A stretch of DNA of 64,000 nt from Hyphomicrobiales bacterium (GCA_900471605.1 UCEY01000045.1:140972-204971); one strand, 5' to 3'. Positions 44,326-54,144 are shown, counted from the first letter of the stretch. Notes: generated by a model from the letters alone, not told the origin. Program-made: numbers and translations.

Positions 44326-46116
44326 ATGCACCGTTACCGCAGCCATACCTGTGCCGCCCTCAAGAAGTCCGACGTCGGATCGACCGTCCGCCTGTCCGGC
44401 TGGGTGCATCGCGTGCGAGATCATGGCGGCGTGCTGTTCATCGACCTTCGCGACCATTACGGCATGACCCAGGTGGTTGCCGACCCGGACAGCCCCGCCT
44501 TCAAGACCGCCGAAATCGTCCGCGGCGAATGGGTCATCCGCATCGACGGCCTCGTCAAGGCGCGCTCGGAAGACACCGTCAACAAGGGCATGGCGACCGG
44601 CGAGATCGAGCTCTACGCCCAGGAGATCGAAGTGCTCTCCGCGGCGAAGGAACTGCCGCTGCCGGTGTTCGGCGAGCCGGACTATCCGGAAGACGTGCGC
44701 CTCAAGTACCGCTTCCTCGACCTGCGCCGCGAGACGCTGCATCGGAACATCGTCAAGCGCACCCAGATCATCGCCGACATGCGCCGCCGCATGGGCGAAA
44801 TCGGTTTCGCCGAATATTCGACGCCGATCCTGACTGCTTCCTCGCCGGAAGGCGCGCGCGACTTCCTGGTGCCGAGTCGCATCCATGAAGGCAAGTTCTT
44901 CGCCCTGCCGCAGGCGCCGCAGCAGTACAAGCAGCTGCTGATGGTGGCCGGCTTCGACCGTTATTTCCAGATCGCGCCCTGCTTCCGCGACGAGGACCCG
45001 CGCGCCGACCGTCTGCCGGGCGAGTTCTACCAGCTCGACCTTGAAATGAGCTTCGTCACCCAGGAAGACGTCTGGAACACGATGGGTCCGGTCATGACCG
45101 GAGTGTTCGAACAGTTCGCAGAAGGCAAGCCGGTCACCAAGGACTGGCCGCGCATTCCCTATGACGTGGCGATCCGCAAGTATGGTTCCGACAAGCCGGA
45201 CCTGCGCAACCCGATCGAGATGCAGGCCGTCACCGAACACTTCGCCGGCTCCGGTTTCAAGGTGTTCGCGGGCATGATCGCCTCGAACCCGAAGGTCGAA
45301 GTCTGGGCGATCCCGGCCAAGACCGGCGGTAGCCGCGCATTCTGCGACCGCATGAACGCCTGGGCACAGTCGACCGGCCAGCCGGGCCTCGGCTACATCT
45401 TCTGGCGCAAGGAAGGCGACAAGCTCGAAGGCGCCGGCCCGCTCGCCAAGAACATCGGCGAGGAGCGTACCGAGGCGATCCGCACCCAGCTCGGCCTCGA
45501 TGACGGCGACGCCTGCTTCTTCGTCGCCGGCGATCCGGCCAAGTTCTACAAGTTCGCCGGCGAAGCCCGCACCCGCGCCGGTGAGGAGCTGAATCTCGTC
45601 GACCGCGATCGTTTCGAAATGTGCTGGATCGTCGACTTCCCGTTCTACGAATGGAGCGAGGAAGAAAAGAAGCTCGATTTCGCCCACAACCCGTTCTCCA
45701 TGCCGCAGGGCGGCATCGAGGCGCTGGACGGCCAGGATCCGCTGACGATCAAGGCATTCCAGTATGACGCGGTCTGCAACGGCTTCGAAATCGCTTCGGG
45801 CTCGATCCGCAACCAGTCGCCGGAACTGATGGTCAAGGCGTTTGAAAAGGTCGGCCTCAGCCAGGCCGACGTCGAGGACCGCTTTGGCGGCATGTACCGC
45901 GCCTTCCAGTACGGCGCGCCTCCGCATGGCGGCGCTGCCTTCGGCATCGACCGAATCGTCATGCTGCTCGTCGGTGCCAAGAACCTGCGCGAAGTCACGC
46001 TGTTCCCGATGAACCAGCAGGCCCAGGATCTCCTGATGGGTGCCCCGTCGCCGGCCACCCCGCAGCAGCTGCGCGAACTGGCCCTCCGCGTCATGCCGAC
46101 GCCGAAGAAGGACTGA
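44326..46116 (+). CDS. aspS: Aspartyl-tRNA synthetase (probably Asp/Asn non-discriminating)
   Basis: A 596-residue class IIb synthetase. It starts MHRYRSHTCAALKKSDVGST, with an N-terminal OB-fold anticodon domain (LSGWVHRVRDHGGVLFIDLRD), class II motif 2 (FRDEDPRADRLPGEFYQLD) and motif 3 (GAAFGIDRIVMLL). The bacterial insert and GAD domain lie between them. Rhizobial enzymes of this type usually also charge tRNA-Asn; that is family knowledge. The open frame upstream of 44326 is noncoding in character. Confidence 0.96.
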   Translation: MHRYRSHTCAALKKSDVGSTVRLSGWVHRVRDHGGVLFIDLRDHYGMTQVVADPDSPAFKTAEIVRGEWVIRIDGLVKARSEDTVNKGMATGEIELYAQEIEVLSAAKELPLPVFGEPDYPEDVRLKYRFLDLRRETLHRNIVKRTQIIADMRRRMGEIGFAEYSTPILTASSPEGARDFLVPSRIHEGKFFALPQAPQQYKQLLMVAGFDRYFQIAPCFRDEDPRADRLPGEFYQLDLEMSFVTQEDVWNTMGPVMTGVFEQFAEGKPVTKDWPRIPYDVAIRKYGSDKPDLRNPIEMQAVTEHFAGSGFKVFAGMIASNPKVEVWAIPAKTGGSRAFCDRMNAWAQSTGQPGLGYIFWRKEGDKLEGAGPLAKNIGEERTEAIRTQLGLDDGDACFFVAGDPAKFYKFAGEARTRAGEELNLVDRDRFEMCWIVDFPFYEWSEEEKKLDFAHNPFSMPQGGIEALDGQDPLTIKAFQYDAVCNGFEIASGSIRNQSPELMVKAFEKVGLSQADVEDRFGGMYRAFQYGAPPHGGAAFGIDRIVMLLVGAKNLREVTLFPMNQQAQDLLMGAPSPATPQQLRELALRVMPTPKKD

Positions 46117-46132
46117 GTTCCCTGAACAACGG

Positions 46133-46160
46133 AAAAGCCCGGCCAGGTGCCGGGCTTTTT
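46133..46160 (+). terminator. Rho-independent terminator of aspS
   Basis: AAAAGCCCGGC and GCCGGGCTTTT form an 11-bp stem with a 5-base loop and T-tract; the A/T-symmetric ends let it serve the convergent gene too. Confidence 0.85.
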
Positions 46161-46185
46161 GATTCGATCTGTGAGGTTGCCCGGC

Positions 46186-47340
46186 CTAAAGGTCGGCGGC
46201 CACGGCTTTTTTCAGGTCGAGGGTGAACTGGCCCCACATGCCTTCGAGCGTGGTATTGGTCAGCCCCACCAGCGTCACCTTCCTCGCCCGATCCATGAAC
46301 CAGTGGTGGCCGTAGACGCCGCCCCATTGCAGCGAACCGGGCGAGACCGGCAGGCCCGCCTTTGCCGGATCGAGCACGATCGCCCAGCCGAAACCGAAGC
46401 CGAAGCCCGGCCGGGTCGGCTCCAGCAGGTCGCCGATCTGGTTGGTCGTCATCGCCTCGACCGTGTTTTCGCAGAGCAGCGGCGCGCCGCCCCTGGCGAT
46501 GGTCTCGAGCACGGTCAGGACGTCGGAGGCGGTCCCGGCCATGCCGCCGCCGCCCGAATGATAGGAGGAGGGGTCGAAGATGCGGTCGGGCGCGAACATC
46601 ACCGATCCGTCGAGAGCGCGGACCTTTTCCGTGCCGCTCATCCGCTTGGGTTCGGGCGACCCGTCGACATAGGGAGCGGCCAGACGATTGCGGTCGGTGA
46701 CGGTGAAACCGGTATCGGAGAGGCCGAGCGGCTGCATCACCAGTTCAGCGACTGCCTCGCCCAAGCGTTTGCCGGTCTCCTTTTCGATGACGCCGCCGAC
46801 GACGTCCATGGAGACCGAATATTGCCAGCCGGTGCCGGGCGCGAAAAGCAGCGGCACCGAGGCGATGCGGCGCAGGTTTTCGTCGAGCGAAAGGCCCGGC
46901 TGGTCGACGCCATCGGAAACGCCGGCGCGGACATAGGGCCCGTCTTCGAGATGGAAACAATAGCTGAGGCCGGATGTGTGGGTGAGAAGGTGACGGATGA
47001 GGATGTCCGGTTCGGAACCGTCTTCGAGGCGGGGCCGAAAGTCGGGCAGCCATTTCGTCACCGGCTCGTCGAGCCCGATGCGGCCCTGTTCGACGAGCCG
47101 CATGGCCGCGATCGTGACGATCGGCTTGGTCACCGAGGCGAGCCGGAAGATCGTATCCTCGCGGGCAGGCAGGCCCGCTTCCCGGTCCGCAAAGCCGGCG
47201 GCGCGGCGGTAGACGATCTCGCCGTCCTTGGCGACCATCACGACGGTGCCGACGAGGCGCCTGGCGGCAAGCGCGTTCTCGATCACCGCATCGATGGTAG
47301 GGCAGGCTGTCCGGGCGGATGAATGGACGGGTAAATTCAT
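46186..47340 (-). CDS. Serine hydrolase of the class C beta-lactamase/esterase family
   Basis: A 384-residue protein without an obvious signal peptide, so probably cytoplasmic, which argues against a beta-lactamase role. The SxxK motif is SVTK (about 69-72), the Tyr motif is YSVSM, and HSGGGGMAG stands near the KTG position. EstB-like esterases share this pattern. The acyl-enzyme Ser and Lys are intact. Substrate unknown; it converges on aspS. Confidence 0.85.
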   Translation of the reverse strand: MNLPVHSSARTACPTIDAVIENALAARRLVGTVVMVAKDGEIVYRRAAGFADREAGLPAREDTIFRLASVTKPIVTIAAMRLVEQGRIGLDEPVTKWLPDFRPRLEDGSEPDILIRHLLTHTSGLSYCFHLEDGPYVRAGVSDGVDQPGLSLDENLRRIASVPLLFAPGTGWQYSVSMDVVGGVIEKETGKRLGEAVAELVMQPLGLSDTGFTVTDRNRLAAPYVDGSPEPKRMSGTEKVRALDGSVMFAPDRIFDPSSYHSGGGGMAGTASDVLTVLETIARGGAPLLCENTVEAMTTNQIGDLLEPTRPGFGFGFGWAIVLDPAKAGLPVSPGSLQWGGVYGHHWFMDRARKVTLVGLTNTTLEGMWGQFTLDLKKAVAADL

Positions 47341-47382
47341 GGGACGAAATCTCCGCTAAAGACGCTTTCATCTAGGGCCGCT

Positions 47383-48393
47383 TTAGAGCGGGACGATCCG
47401 GTGGGCGACGAAAAACCATTGGGCGAGGTGTTCGGCGACGACCGGTTCGACCACGGAATTGATCAGCTTCACGTCGTCGATCAGGCGGCTGCCGGGAGTT
47501 TCCTCCGGCGGCAACCGGAAGGGCTCGATCGTGCGGAAGGTGAAATGCGTGCCGCGGTCGCGGGTCACGTAGACCGGATAGAGCAGCGCGTCTGTCTTGC
47601 GGGCGAGACGGGCGACGAAGGCGTAGTTGCCCTGCAGATGGGCCGGCCGGCCGAACAGCGGGGCTCTGACCTTGCCTTCGAACCCCTCGTCGCAGAAGAC
47701 GATCAGGTTGCCGTTGTCTTTCAGCGTCTGAAGCGCCGGACGGACGGCATCCTTTCCGGGTTTCAGCACCGTCAGGCCGTCGCGCCGCCGCTCGCGGTTG
47801 ACCAGCCAGTGGTGCATGCGGCGCTTCGGCGGATCGTAGCTGCCGGTCAGGTCCAGGCCCATGGCGACCAGCGACTGCCAGGCGACCTCCCAATTGGCGA
47901 TATGCAGACCGATGAAGATGACCGGCTGGCCGGCACACTGCTGGACGAGGTTTTCGGTACCGACAAAGCGGATGTTCCCGGTATTGGCCGCAAGACGCCG
48001 CATCACGGCATATTCCGCCCGCTGCCGCCCCTGCGAATCCGCGAATTCCTCGAGCCACGTCGCGATCTGCGCTTCTGAGGCTTCTGGCCGGATGATGCGG
48101 AAATTCTCGCGCGCCCGGGCCGACATCGCCTTGTATCGGCGCGGTATGACATGGCGGCCGAGAAAACCGCCGATATTCGAGACGGCGCTCGCCGGCAGCA
48201 TCTTGAAGGCGAAGACCATCAGAAGGTCGCGGATGTCGCGCGGGGTTTCCCGGCGCAGATGTTTAAGGAAGCGACGCCGGGCCTCGCCGCCGGCAAGGAA
48301 ATCCGAAAGGCGAAGCGGCGCGCCCTCTTCGAAAATCCAGGCCTTGCGTTTCGTCGCCTTGTGGTGGTGTTCCAGCGGTCGGCTCTCTTCCAT
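47383..48393 (-). CDS. LpxL/HtrB-family lysophospholipid acyltransferase
   Basis: A 336-residue acyltransferase. The family motif HIANWE (H-x4-E) supplies the catalytic dyad. The second block reads FCDEGFEGKVRAPLFGRPA where LpxL has DQ. The ATG at 48393 was taken; a GTG at 48405 overlaps the P450 stop as GTGA and is equally likely, giving 340 residues. Either way it follows the P450 with no gap, so both act together. It may acylate lipid A or another membrane lipid; the acceptor is not readable. Confidence 0.85.
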   Translation of the reverse strand: MEESRPLEHHHKATKRKAWIFEEGAPLRLSDFLAGGEARRRFLKHLRRETPRDIRDLLMVFAFKMLPASAVSNIGGFLGRHVIPRRYKAMSARARENFRIIRPEASEAQIATWLEEFADSQGRQRAEYAVMRRLAANTGNIRFVGTENLVQQCAGQPVIFIGLHIANWEVAWQSLVAMGLDLTGSYDPPKRRMHHWLVNRERRRDGLTVLKPGKDAVRPALQTLKDNGNLIVFCDEGFEGKVRAPLFGRPAHLQGNYAFVARLARKTDALLYPVYVTRDRGTHFTFRTIEPFRLPPEETPGSRLIDDVKLINSVVEPVVAEHLAQWFFVAHRIVPL

Positions 48394-48401
48394 CTTGCCG
48401 C

Positions 48402-49817
48402 TCACCGTCGATGCAGCGTGACGGGCAGGCCGCCGCGGGGCCTTAGCGTCAGCCGGCAGATGGGCTCCACCTTGTGGCCTTCCCGCACCCGCAGCCGGAA
48501 CCGTTGGGCGAGCACCGCCAGGCACAGGATCGATTCCGTCAGCCCGAACTGCAGTCCGGGACAGATGCGCGGACCGCTCGCAAACGGGATATAGCTGTAG
48601 GGCACCGGCCGCTTGCCCCCCATGAAACGCTCCGGATTGAAGCGATGCGGATCCTCGAAAAGGGACGGGGTGCGGTGCAGGATCCAGGGTACGATCATCA
48701 CCAGCGAGGCCGGCTTGATGTCGAGCGTGCCGATGCGGTCGGCCTGCTTGGCCTGGCGGGCGAGGATCGGCACCGGCGGATAGAGCCGCAGCGCTTCCTC
48801 GATCACCGCCGTGCACCATTTCAGCTTCGCCACGTCGTCCACATTAGGTACGTTGCTGCCGCAGACCGTTTCGATCTCCGCATGCACGGCTTCCTCGACC
48901 CAGGGCGCTCTGGACAGCAGATACCAGGCCCAGGTGAGCGTCGCCGCCGTCGTCTCATGGCCGGCCATGAAGATGGTGGCCGCCTCGTTGCGCAGCGCCA
49001 CCACGTCGAGCTTCAGTTCGGGATTGCGCTGCTGCCGGCGGATCAGCAGCTCGACCATGGAATTGTCGTCGCCCCTGCCGGCGAGGTGATCCTCGATGAC
49101 CCGGTCGATAATGGTGTGGATACGCTTCACCGAACGGCGCAGCGAGGGGGTCTTCACCAGCGGCAGGCCTTCGTCGAAACCCAGGAAATAACCGATGTTG
49201 ATGGAGTCGATCAGCGCCTGATAGCTGCTGAAGCCGTCCGTCACGCTGCCGGCCTGTTCCTCGCCGAGATCGTTTCCGAAGACGCTGCGGGAGATGATCT
49301 CCGCGGTCAGGCCTGCCATTTCATAAAGCACGTTGACGGAGGCACCCTCGCCAAGCTTCGTCCAGCGCTCGACGAGTTCGAGCGACGTGTCCTTCATGAT
49401 GCTGCCGAAGGCCGGTACCCGGTATTTGTGGACGATGTCGGACACCAGCGGCCGCCGCTGTTTCCAGGTTTCGCCGTCCGAGATGAACAGGCCGTCGCCG
49501 AGCAGGTATTCGAGCGCGCGGCGCATCTGCGGCGTCTTCCGCTCGAAATTCTCGTGCCGCGTCGCGACTACGTATTTGATCGCTTCGGGGGAGTTCACCG
49601 CGACGATCTGCCGGCCGAACAGCCTGATCTGGCTGACCCGCTCGGAATAGTCGCTCTGCCGCCAGATCGACAGGAAATCACGCCGCGCGGTCAGCAGCCG
49701 CTGCAGCGGGTTTTTAGGCCGTCCGCTGTAATAGGAGGGACGCGCCGGCTCGAACCGCTGGCCTGCGCCATCGAGGGTTTCGATTGTCTGGGTGTCGGCC
49801 GCAAGCCAGGACAGCAT
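48402..49817 (-). CDS. Cytochrome P450
   Basis: A 471-residue P450 with all signatures: I-helix AGHETTAATLTW (oxygen activation), EEALRLYPP (ExxR), HRFNPERF, and the heme loop FASGPRICPG with the axial Cys. It resembles CYP4/CYP102-like fatty acid hydroxylases in general pattern. No membrane anchor, ferredoxin or reductase gene is adjacent. ATG 49817 was chosen; a TTG seven codons earlier is weaker. It is coupled to the acyltransferase, so a hydroxylated acyl or lipid substrate is an inference. Confidence 0.9.
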   Translation of the reverse strand: MLSWLAADTQTIETLDGAGQRFEPARPSYYSGRPKNPLQRLLTARRDFLSIWRQSDYSERVSQIRLFGRQIVAVNSPEAIKYVVATRHENFERKTPQMRRALEYLLGDGLFISDGETWKQRRPLVSDIVHKYRVPAFGSIMKDTSLELVERWTKLGEGASVNVLYEMAGLTAEIISRSVFGNDLGEEQAGSVTDGFSSYQALIDSINIGYFLGFDEGLPLVKTPSLRRSVKRIHTIIDRVIEDHLAGRGDDNSMVELLIRRQQRNPELKLDVVALRNEAATIFMAGHETTAATLTWAWYLLSRAPWVEEAVHAEIETVCGSNVPNVDDVAKLKWCTAVIEEALRLYPPVPILARQAKQADRIGTLDIKPASLVMIVPWILHRTPSLFEDPHRFNPERFMGGKRPVPYSYIPFASGPRICPGLQFGLTESILCLAVLAQRFRLRVREGHKVEPICRLTLRPRGGLPVTLHRR

Positions 49818-50014
49818 GAAACACAAGCCTCTCGTCAAAACGACATTTGCCGATGCCTGGTCGTCTCTCCCCGCCTCGCCATCACAATCTTGTCGCTCGC
49901 GCCTGCCCGTGGCGTCAAGATGCCGGCCGGGGCTTTCCCGGTGTCAAGCACGATAGCGGAACCATATCCGCGCGCTTGTGTTGTTAGGGCAGCAGAAGCA
50001 CAGGGAGAAAAGAC

Positions 50015-50335
50015 ATGCGCAAGACCCTACTGGCCGCGTCGGCGGTCCTGATCGCACTCTCGGGCGCAGCTTACGCCCAGACGACGATCGTCACCCAGGA
50101 TCCGGTCACCACCAGCTCGACCGTCGTCCTGCCCGGCGCGGTTCGCACCTACGTCATGGAGCAGAGCGTTCCCTCGGTTTCCTATCAGGGCGAGATCGCA
50201 GTCGGGGCCGCCCTTCCGGACACGGTCGAGGTGCATACGGTGGATGGCTATAACGATTACGCCTACACGGTCGTCAACGACCGCCGCGTCATCGTCAATC
50301 CGCAGACCCGGACCGTGATCCAGGTTCTGGAATAG
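50015..50335 (+). CDS. Exported DUF1236-domain protein
   Basis: A 106-residue protein with a clean signal peptide (MRKTLLAASAVLIALSGAAYA, cleaved before QT). The mature part has the DUF1236 pattern: GAALPDTVEVHTV and YAYTVVNDRRVIVNPQTRT. DUF1236 proteins are small rhizobial periplasmic proteins of unknown function. GGGAGA precedes the ATG. Confidence 0.88.
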   Translation: MRKTLLAASAVLIALSGAAYAQTTIVTQDPVTTSSTVVLPGAVRTYVMEQSVPSVSYQGEIAVGAALPDTVEVHTVDGYNDYAYTVVNDRRVIVNPQTRTVIQVLE

Positions 50336-50361
50336 TACGGAAACGTTCGACGCGAACATAA

Positions 50362-50393
50362 AAAAGCCCCGGCAAAAGATTGCCGGGGCTTTT
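50362..50393. terminator. Bidirectional terminator between convergent genes
   Basis: AAAAGCCCCGGCA and TGCCGGGGCTTTT form a 13-bp stem with a 6-base loop. A and T ends on both sides allow use from either direction. Confidence 0.9.
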
Positions 50394-50413
50394 CCGTTCT
50401 GGGATATGCCCGC

Positions 50414-51604
50414 TCAGTCGTTGGCGGTGACCTTGACGCCGAGGACCTTCGGCAGCGTGTTCGGAGCGCCCATCGCAGCGCCCATGATCATCGGGAAGGG
50501 AACGGCATCGGCCGGTTCCGCGGTGACCGTGAAGCTGCCCGGCTTGTCGAGATAGGTGTTGACGGCGGCGCTCACCATGTTCTGCAGTTCCGGCACGTTG
50601 TATTGCGCCAGCATCATCGGCGTCATGCCCTTCAGCATCTGCGCCATGGCTTCGCCGGTGGTGCCCTGGCTCTTGCCGGCGTAGTCGAGCGCCTTCTTGG
50701 TGATGCCGGCGTCCTCGAAGCGGATTTCGGCGCTGTTGAAGGTGAGGCGCTGCATCAGGCCGAGCATAGCGAGGCCGGCTGCCTGCTGGGCTTCTTCCTT
50801 GTTCGGATTGTTTTCCATCGCCTTGGCCGTTTCGTTCGCCGACTTGATGAAGTCGAGCGTGTAGCCGGACATGCTGAAGGCGAGGTTGATCTTCCCGACC
50901 TTGGCGAAATCGAGGCCGTATTCGTCGATGTCGAGCGTGCCGTCCTTCAGCGTCCAGCTGCCGGACATGGCGACCTTGCCGTCAAGCGAGGTGATTCCGA
51001 GCTGCTGCAGGGTATCCTTCGCCTGCGCGTCGTCGACGATGCTGAGGTCGCTCTTGATGCCATTGATCTCGAGATCGAAACCGACCGAGGAGTGGTCGTC
51101 GGCGATTTCGGTGGTGACGTTCGTTTCGTCGATCGAGAAGGCCGGCTTGCCGTCGACGGTGGCCGCGATCTTGCCGACATGGGCTTCGTCGTAGAGCAGG
51201 ATCGCATCGAGCCCGTCGCCGGTCGCGTTGGCCGGCACGGTGAGGCCGCTGATCGAGATGTCCGATGCGGTGAAGGTGGTCTTGTCCTCGGTGGCGTTGA
51301 TATTGTCGAAGGTGACCTTGTCGACCGTGTATCCGCCGTTGTCCTCTTCGACGCCCTCGAACTTCACGGTGCCGAGCGGCAGGCTCTGCTTGCCGGCTTC
51401 GATCAGGAACTTAGCATTGGTGAGGGTCACGTTCGACCCGCTGACGACGGCCTTTTCCGCCGAGAAGCCGGCCCCGCCCTGGATGGAGATCGCGTTGTTG
51501 ATCTTGGCGACGAGATCGTTGCCGTCGAGCGCAAAGGCCGGGCCCGCGAAAGTCGAAAGCGCTGCGCCGGCGAGCAGAAGCCGGGCCTTGGTGGAGTATT
51601 GCAT
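50414..51604 (-). CDS. Exported conserved protein of unknown function
   Basis: A 396-residue protein with a signal peptide ending AFA|LDG (about residue 25). The mature part is rich in beta strands with repeated Thr/Asp patterns (KATNLTNAKF-like, ATEDKTTFTASDISI) and resembles AsmA-like or DUF945-like periplasmic proteins in style, but I cannot assign a family. AGGAGG lies 7 bases before the ATG at 51604. It is divergent from parC. Confidence 0.7.
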   Translation of the reverse strand: MQYSTKARLLLAGAALSTFAGPAFALDGNDLVAKINNAISIQGGAGFSAEKAVVSGSNVTLTNAKFLIEAGKQSLPLGTVKFEGVEEDNGGYTVDKVTFDNINATEDKTTFTASDISISGLTVPANATGDGLDAILLYDEAHVGKIAATVDGKPAFSIDETNVTTEIADDHSSVGFDLEINGIKSDLSIVDDAQAKDTLQQLGITSLDGKVAMSGSWTLKDGTLDIDEYGLDFAKVGKINLAFSMSGYTLDFIKSANETAKAMENNPNKEEAQQAAGLAMLGLMQRLTFNSAEIRFEDAGITKKALDYAGKSQGTTGEAMAQMLKGMTPMMLAQYNVPELQNMVSAAVNTYLDKPGSFTVTAEPADAVPFPMIMGAAMGAPNTLPKVLGVKVTAND

Positions 51605-51861
51605 TGGAGTTCCTCCTGGCGGGCGACGGTCCGGCCCGCGATTGTTTAGGGTTTGTCGATAGTTCAGTCTGCTTGTTCGCGGCACCTTATAGGCAAGCGG
51701 AGTAAAAGGTTTATGGCTGTGTTCCACATTCCTTTCGTCAAAATTGCGGCTGACGATTCAGGGTAAACCAAACACTGATTCCAGTCCGGGAAAAGCCTTC
51801 ATCCACAGGCTGTCGCTGCTACTTTCTTGCCGAGAATCGGGCTTTCCGCTAGTCAAGGCCC

Positions 51862-54144
51862 ATGGGAAAAAATCTGACACCACCTTCCGGCGACGGCGGC
51901 GACAATATCCTGCCGGTCGATCTGAAAGCAGCGCTCGAAGAGCGTTACCTCGCCTATGCGCTTTCCACCATCATGCATCGCGCGCTGCCGGACGTGCGCG
52001 ACGGGCTGAAACCTGTCCACCGCCGCATCGTCTACGCGATGAGCGAGATGGGCCTGCGCCCCAACGCCGCCTTCCGAAAATGCGCCAAGATCGTCGGCGA
52101 GGTGATGGGTAATTTCCACCCGCACGGCGACCAGTCGATCTATGACGCGCTGGCGCGACTCGCACAAGATTTCTCGCAGCGTTATCCGCTCGTCAACGGC
52201 CAGGGTAATTTCGGCAACATCGACGGCGATAGCCCCGCCGCGATGCGTTATACCGAAAGCAAGATGACGGCGGTTTCCGAGCTGCTGCTCGAAGGCATCG
52301 ACCAGGACGCGGTGGATTTCCGCGATACCTACGACGAATCGAATTCGGAGCCGGTGGTGCTGCCGGGCGCTTTCCCGAACCTGCTGGCCAACGGTACGTC
52401 CGGCATCGCAGTCGGCATGGCGACGTCGATCCCGCCGCACAACGTCCATGAGCTCTGCGATGCGGCGCTGCATCTGATCAAGCATCCGACGGCGACCATC
52501 GAGGATCTGATGGCGGATCCTGCCGAACCCGCCAAGGGCGGCATCGAAGGTCCCGACCTCCCGACCGGCGGCATCATCATCGACAGCAGAGAGTCCATCG
52601 TCGAGGCCTACAAGACCGGCCGCGGCGGTTTTCGTGTCCGCGCCCGCTGGGTGGTCGAGGATCTCGGCCGGGGCGGCTACCAGATCGTCGTCACCGAAAT
52701 CCCGTACCAGGTGCAGAAGTCGCGGCTGATCGAGAAGATCGCCGAGCTGTTGCTCGCTCGCAAGCTGCCGCTTCTCGAAGACGTGCGCGACGAATCGGCG
52801 GAAGACGTGCGTGTCGTGTTGGTGCCCAAGAACCGCACTGTCGATGCGACCCTGCTGATGGAATCGCTGTTCAAGCTGTCCGAGCTGGAAACCCGCCTGC
52901 CGCTCAACATGAACGTGCTCTCCATGGGCCGCGTGCCCAAGGTGATGGCGCTCAACGAAGTGCTGCTGGAATGGCTGGCGCATCGCCGTGACGTGCTCGT
53001 CCGCCGCTCGCGCTTCCGCCTGGCGGCGATCGACCGGCGCCTGGAAATCCTCGGCGGCCTGCTGATCGCCTACCTCAATATCGACGAGGTGATCCGCATC
53101 ATCCGTGAGGAGGACGAACCGAAGCCTGTCATGATGGAGCGCTGGTCGCTCACCGACATCCAGGCCGACGCGATCCTCAACATGCGGCTGCGCAACTTGC
53201 GCAAGCTCGAAGAATTCGAGATCCGCACCGAAAACGACAATCTGACCAAGGAAAAGGCGGATATCGAGGCGCTGCTCGCCTCCGAGGACAAGCAGTGGCG
53301 GGTCATCGAGCACGAGATCCAGGACGTCCGCAAGAATTTCGCCAAGGGCCGCGGCAAACCTTATGCGCGCCTGACGACCTTCGCCGACGCGCCGGATGCC
53401 GATATCGAGGCGATCAACCAGGCGATGATCGAGAAGGAGCCGATCACCGTCGTCGTCTCGCAGAAGGGCTGGATCCGCGCGCTGAAGGGCCACATCTCGG
53501 ACACATCGACGCTCACCTTCAAGGAAGGCGACGGCCCGAAGATCGCGTTTACGGCGCAGACCACCGACAAGCTGCTGCTCGTCACCACGGGCGGCAAGGT
53601 CTACACGCTCGGCGCCGACAAGCTGCCGGGCGGCCGTGGCCATGGCGAGCCGATCCGCATCATCGTCGACATGGAGAACGACCAGGACATCCTGACCGCC
53701 TTCGTCCATGACCCGCAGCGCAAGCTGATCGTTGCCTCGACTGCGGGCAACGGTTTCGTCGTGGCCGAGAGTGAGATGGTCGCCAATACCCGCAAGGGCA
53801 AGCAGATCATGAACGTCGCCATGCCCGACGAGGCGAAACTGGTCGTGCCGGTTTCGGGCGATCACGTCGCGGTTGTCGGTGAAAACCGCAAGCTGCTGGT
53901 CTTTCCGCTCGCTCAGCTGCCGGAAATGACGCGCGGCAAGGGCGTTCGCCTGCAGCGCTACAAGGACGGCGGCATTTCCGACATCCGCTGCTTTACCATT
54001 GCCGACGGGCTTTCCTGGGAAGACAGCGCCGGCCGCTCGTTCACCCGCAACAAGGACGAGCTCCTCGAATGGATCGCCGACCGCGCCACCGCCGGCCGCG
54101 CGGTTCCGAAGGGCTTTCCGAGAAGTGGGAAGTTTGCGGGGTGA
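51862..54144 (+). CDS. parC: DNA topoisomerase IV subunit A
   Basis: A 760-residue ParC decatenating sister chromosomes with ParE. The catalytic Tyr is Tyr 130 in AAMRYTES. HPHGD at 86-90 is followed by Gln 91 and Ser 92, where E. coli GyrA has Ser83-Ala84 of the quinolone pocket. The tower/coiled-coil and C-terminal beta-propeller (GGKVYTLGADKLPGGRGHGE, a GyrA-box-like stretch) follow. Length and order fit ParC rather than the longer GyrA. It has no adjacent parE. Confidence 0.93.
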   Translation: MGKNLTPPSGDGGDNILPVDLKAALEERYLAYALSTIMHRALPDVRDGLKPVHRRIVYAMSEMGLRPNAAFRKCAKIVGEVMGNFHPHGDQSIYDALARLAQDFSQRYPLVNGQGNFGNIDGDSPAAMRYTESKMTAVSELLLEGIDQDAVDFRDTYDESNSEPVVLPGAFPNLLANGTSGIAVGMATSIPPHNVHELCDAALHLIKHPTATIEDLMADPAEPAKGGIEGPDLPTGGIIIDSRESIVEAYKTGRGGFRVRARWVVEDLGRGGYQIVVTEIPYQVQKSRLIEKIAELLLARKLPLLEDVRDESAEDVRVVLVPKNRTVDATLLMESLFKLSELETRLPLNMNVLSMGRVPKVMALNEVLLEWLAHRRDVLVRRSRFRLAAIDRRLEILGGLLIAYLNIDEVIRIIREEDEPKPVMMERWSLTDIQADAILNMRLRNLRKLEEFEIRTENDNLTKEKADIEALLASEDKQWRVIEHEIQDVRKNFAKGRGKPYARLTTFADAPDADIEAINQAMIEKEPITVVVSQKGWIRALKGHISDTSTLTFKEGDGPKIAFTAQTTDKLLLVTTGGKVYTLGADKLPGGRGHGEPIRIIVDMENDQDILTAFVHDPQRKLIVASTAGNGFVVAESEMVANTRKGKQIMNVAMPDEAKLVVPVSGDHVAVVGENRKLLVFPLAQLPEMTRGKGVRLQRYKDGGISDIRCFTIADGLSWEDSAGRSFTRNKDELLEWIADRATAGRAVPKGFPRSGKFAG

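Noticed and set aside
46186..47340. Antibiotic-resistance beta-lactamase
   Set aside because: No signal peptide and esterase-like motif spacing; a periplasmic resistance enzyme is unlikely.
48402..49817. Cytochrome P450 as part of a secondary-metabolite cluster
   Set aside because: No polyketide, peptide or terpene synthase or redox partner is nearby; only the acyltransferase is linked.
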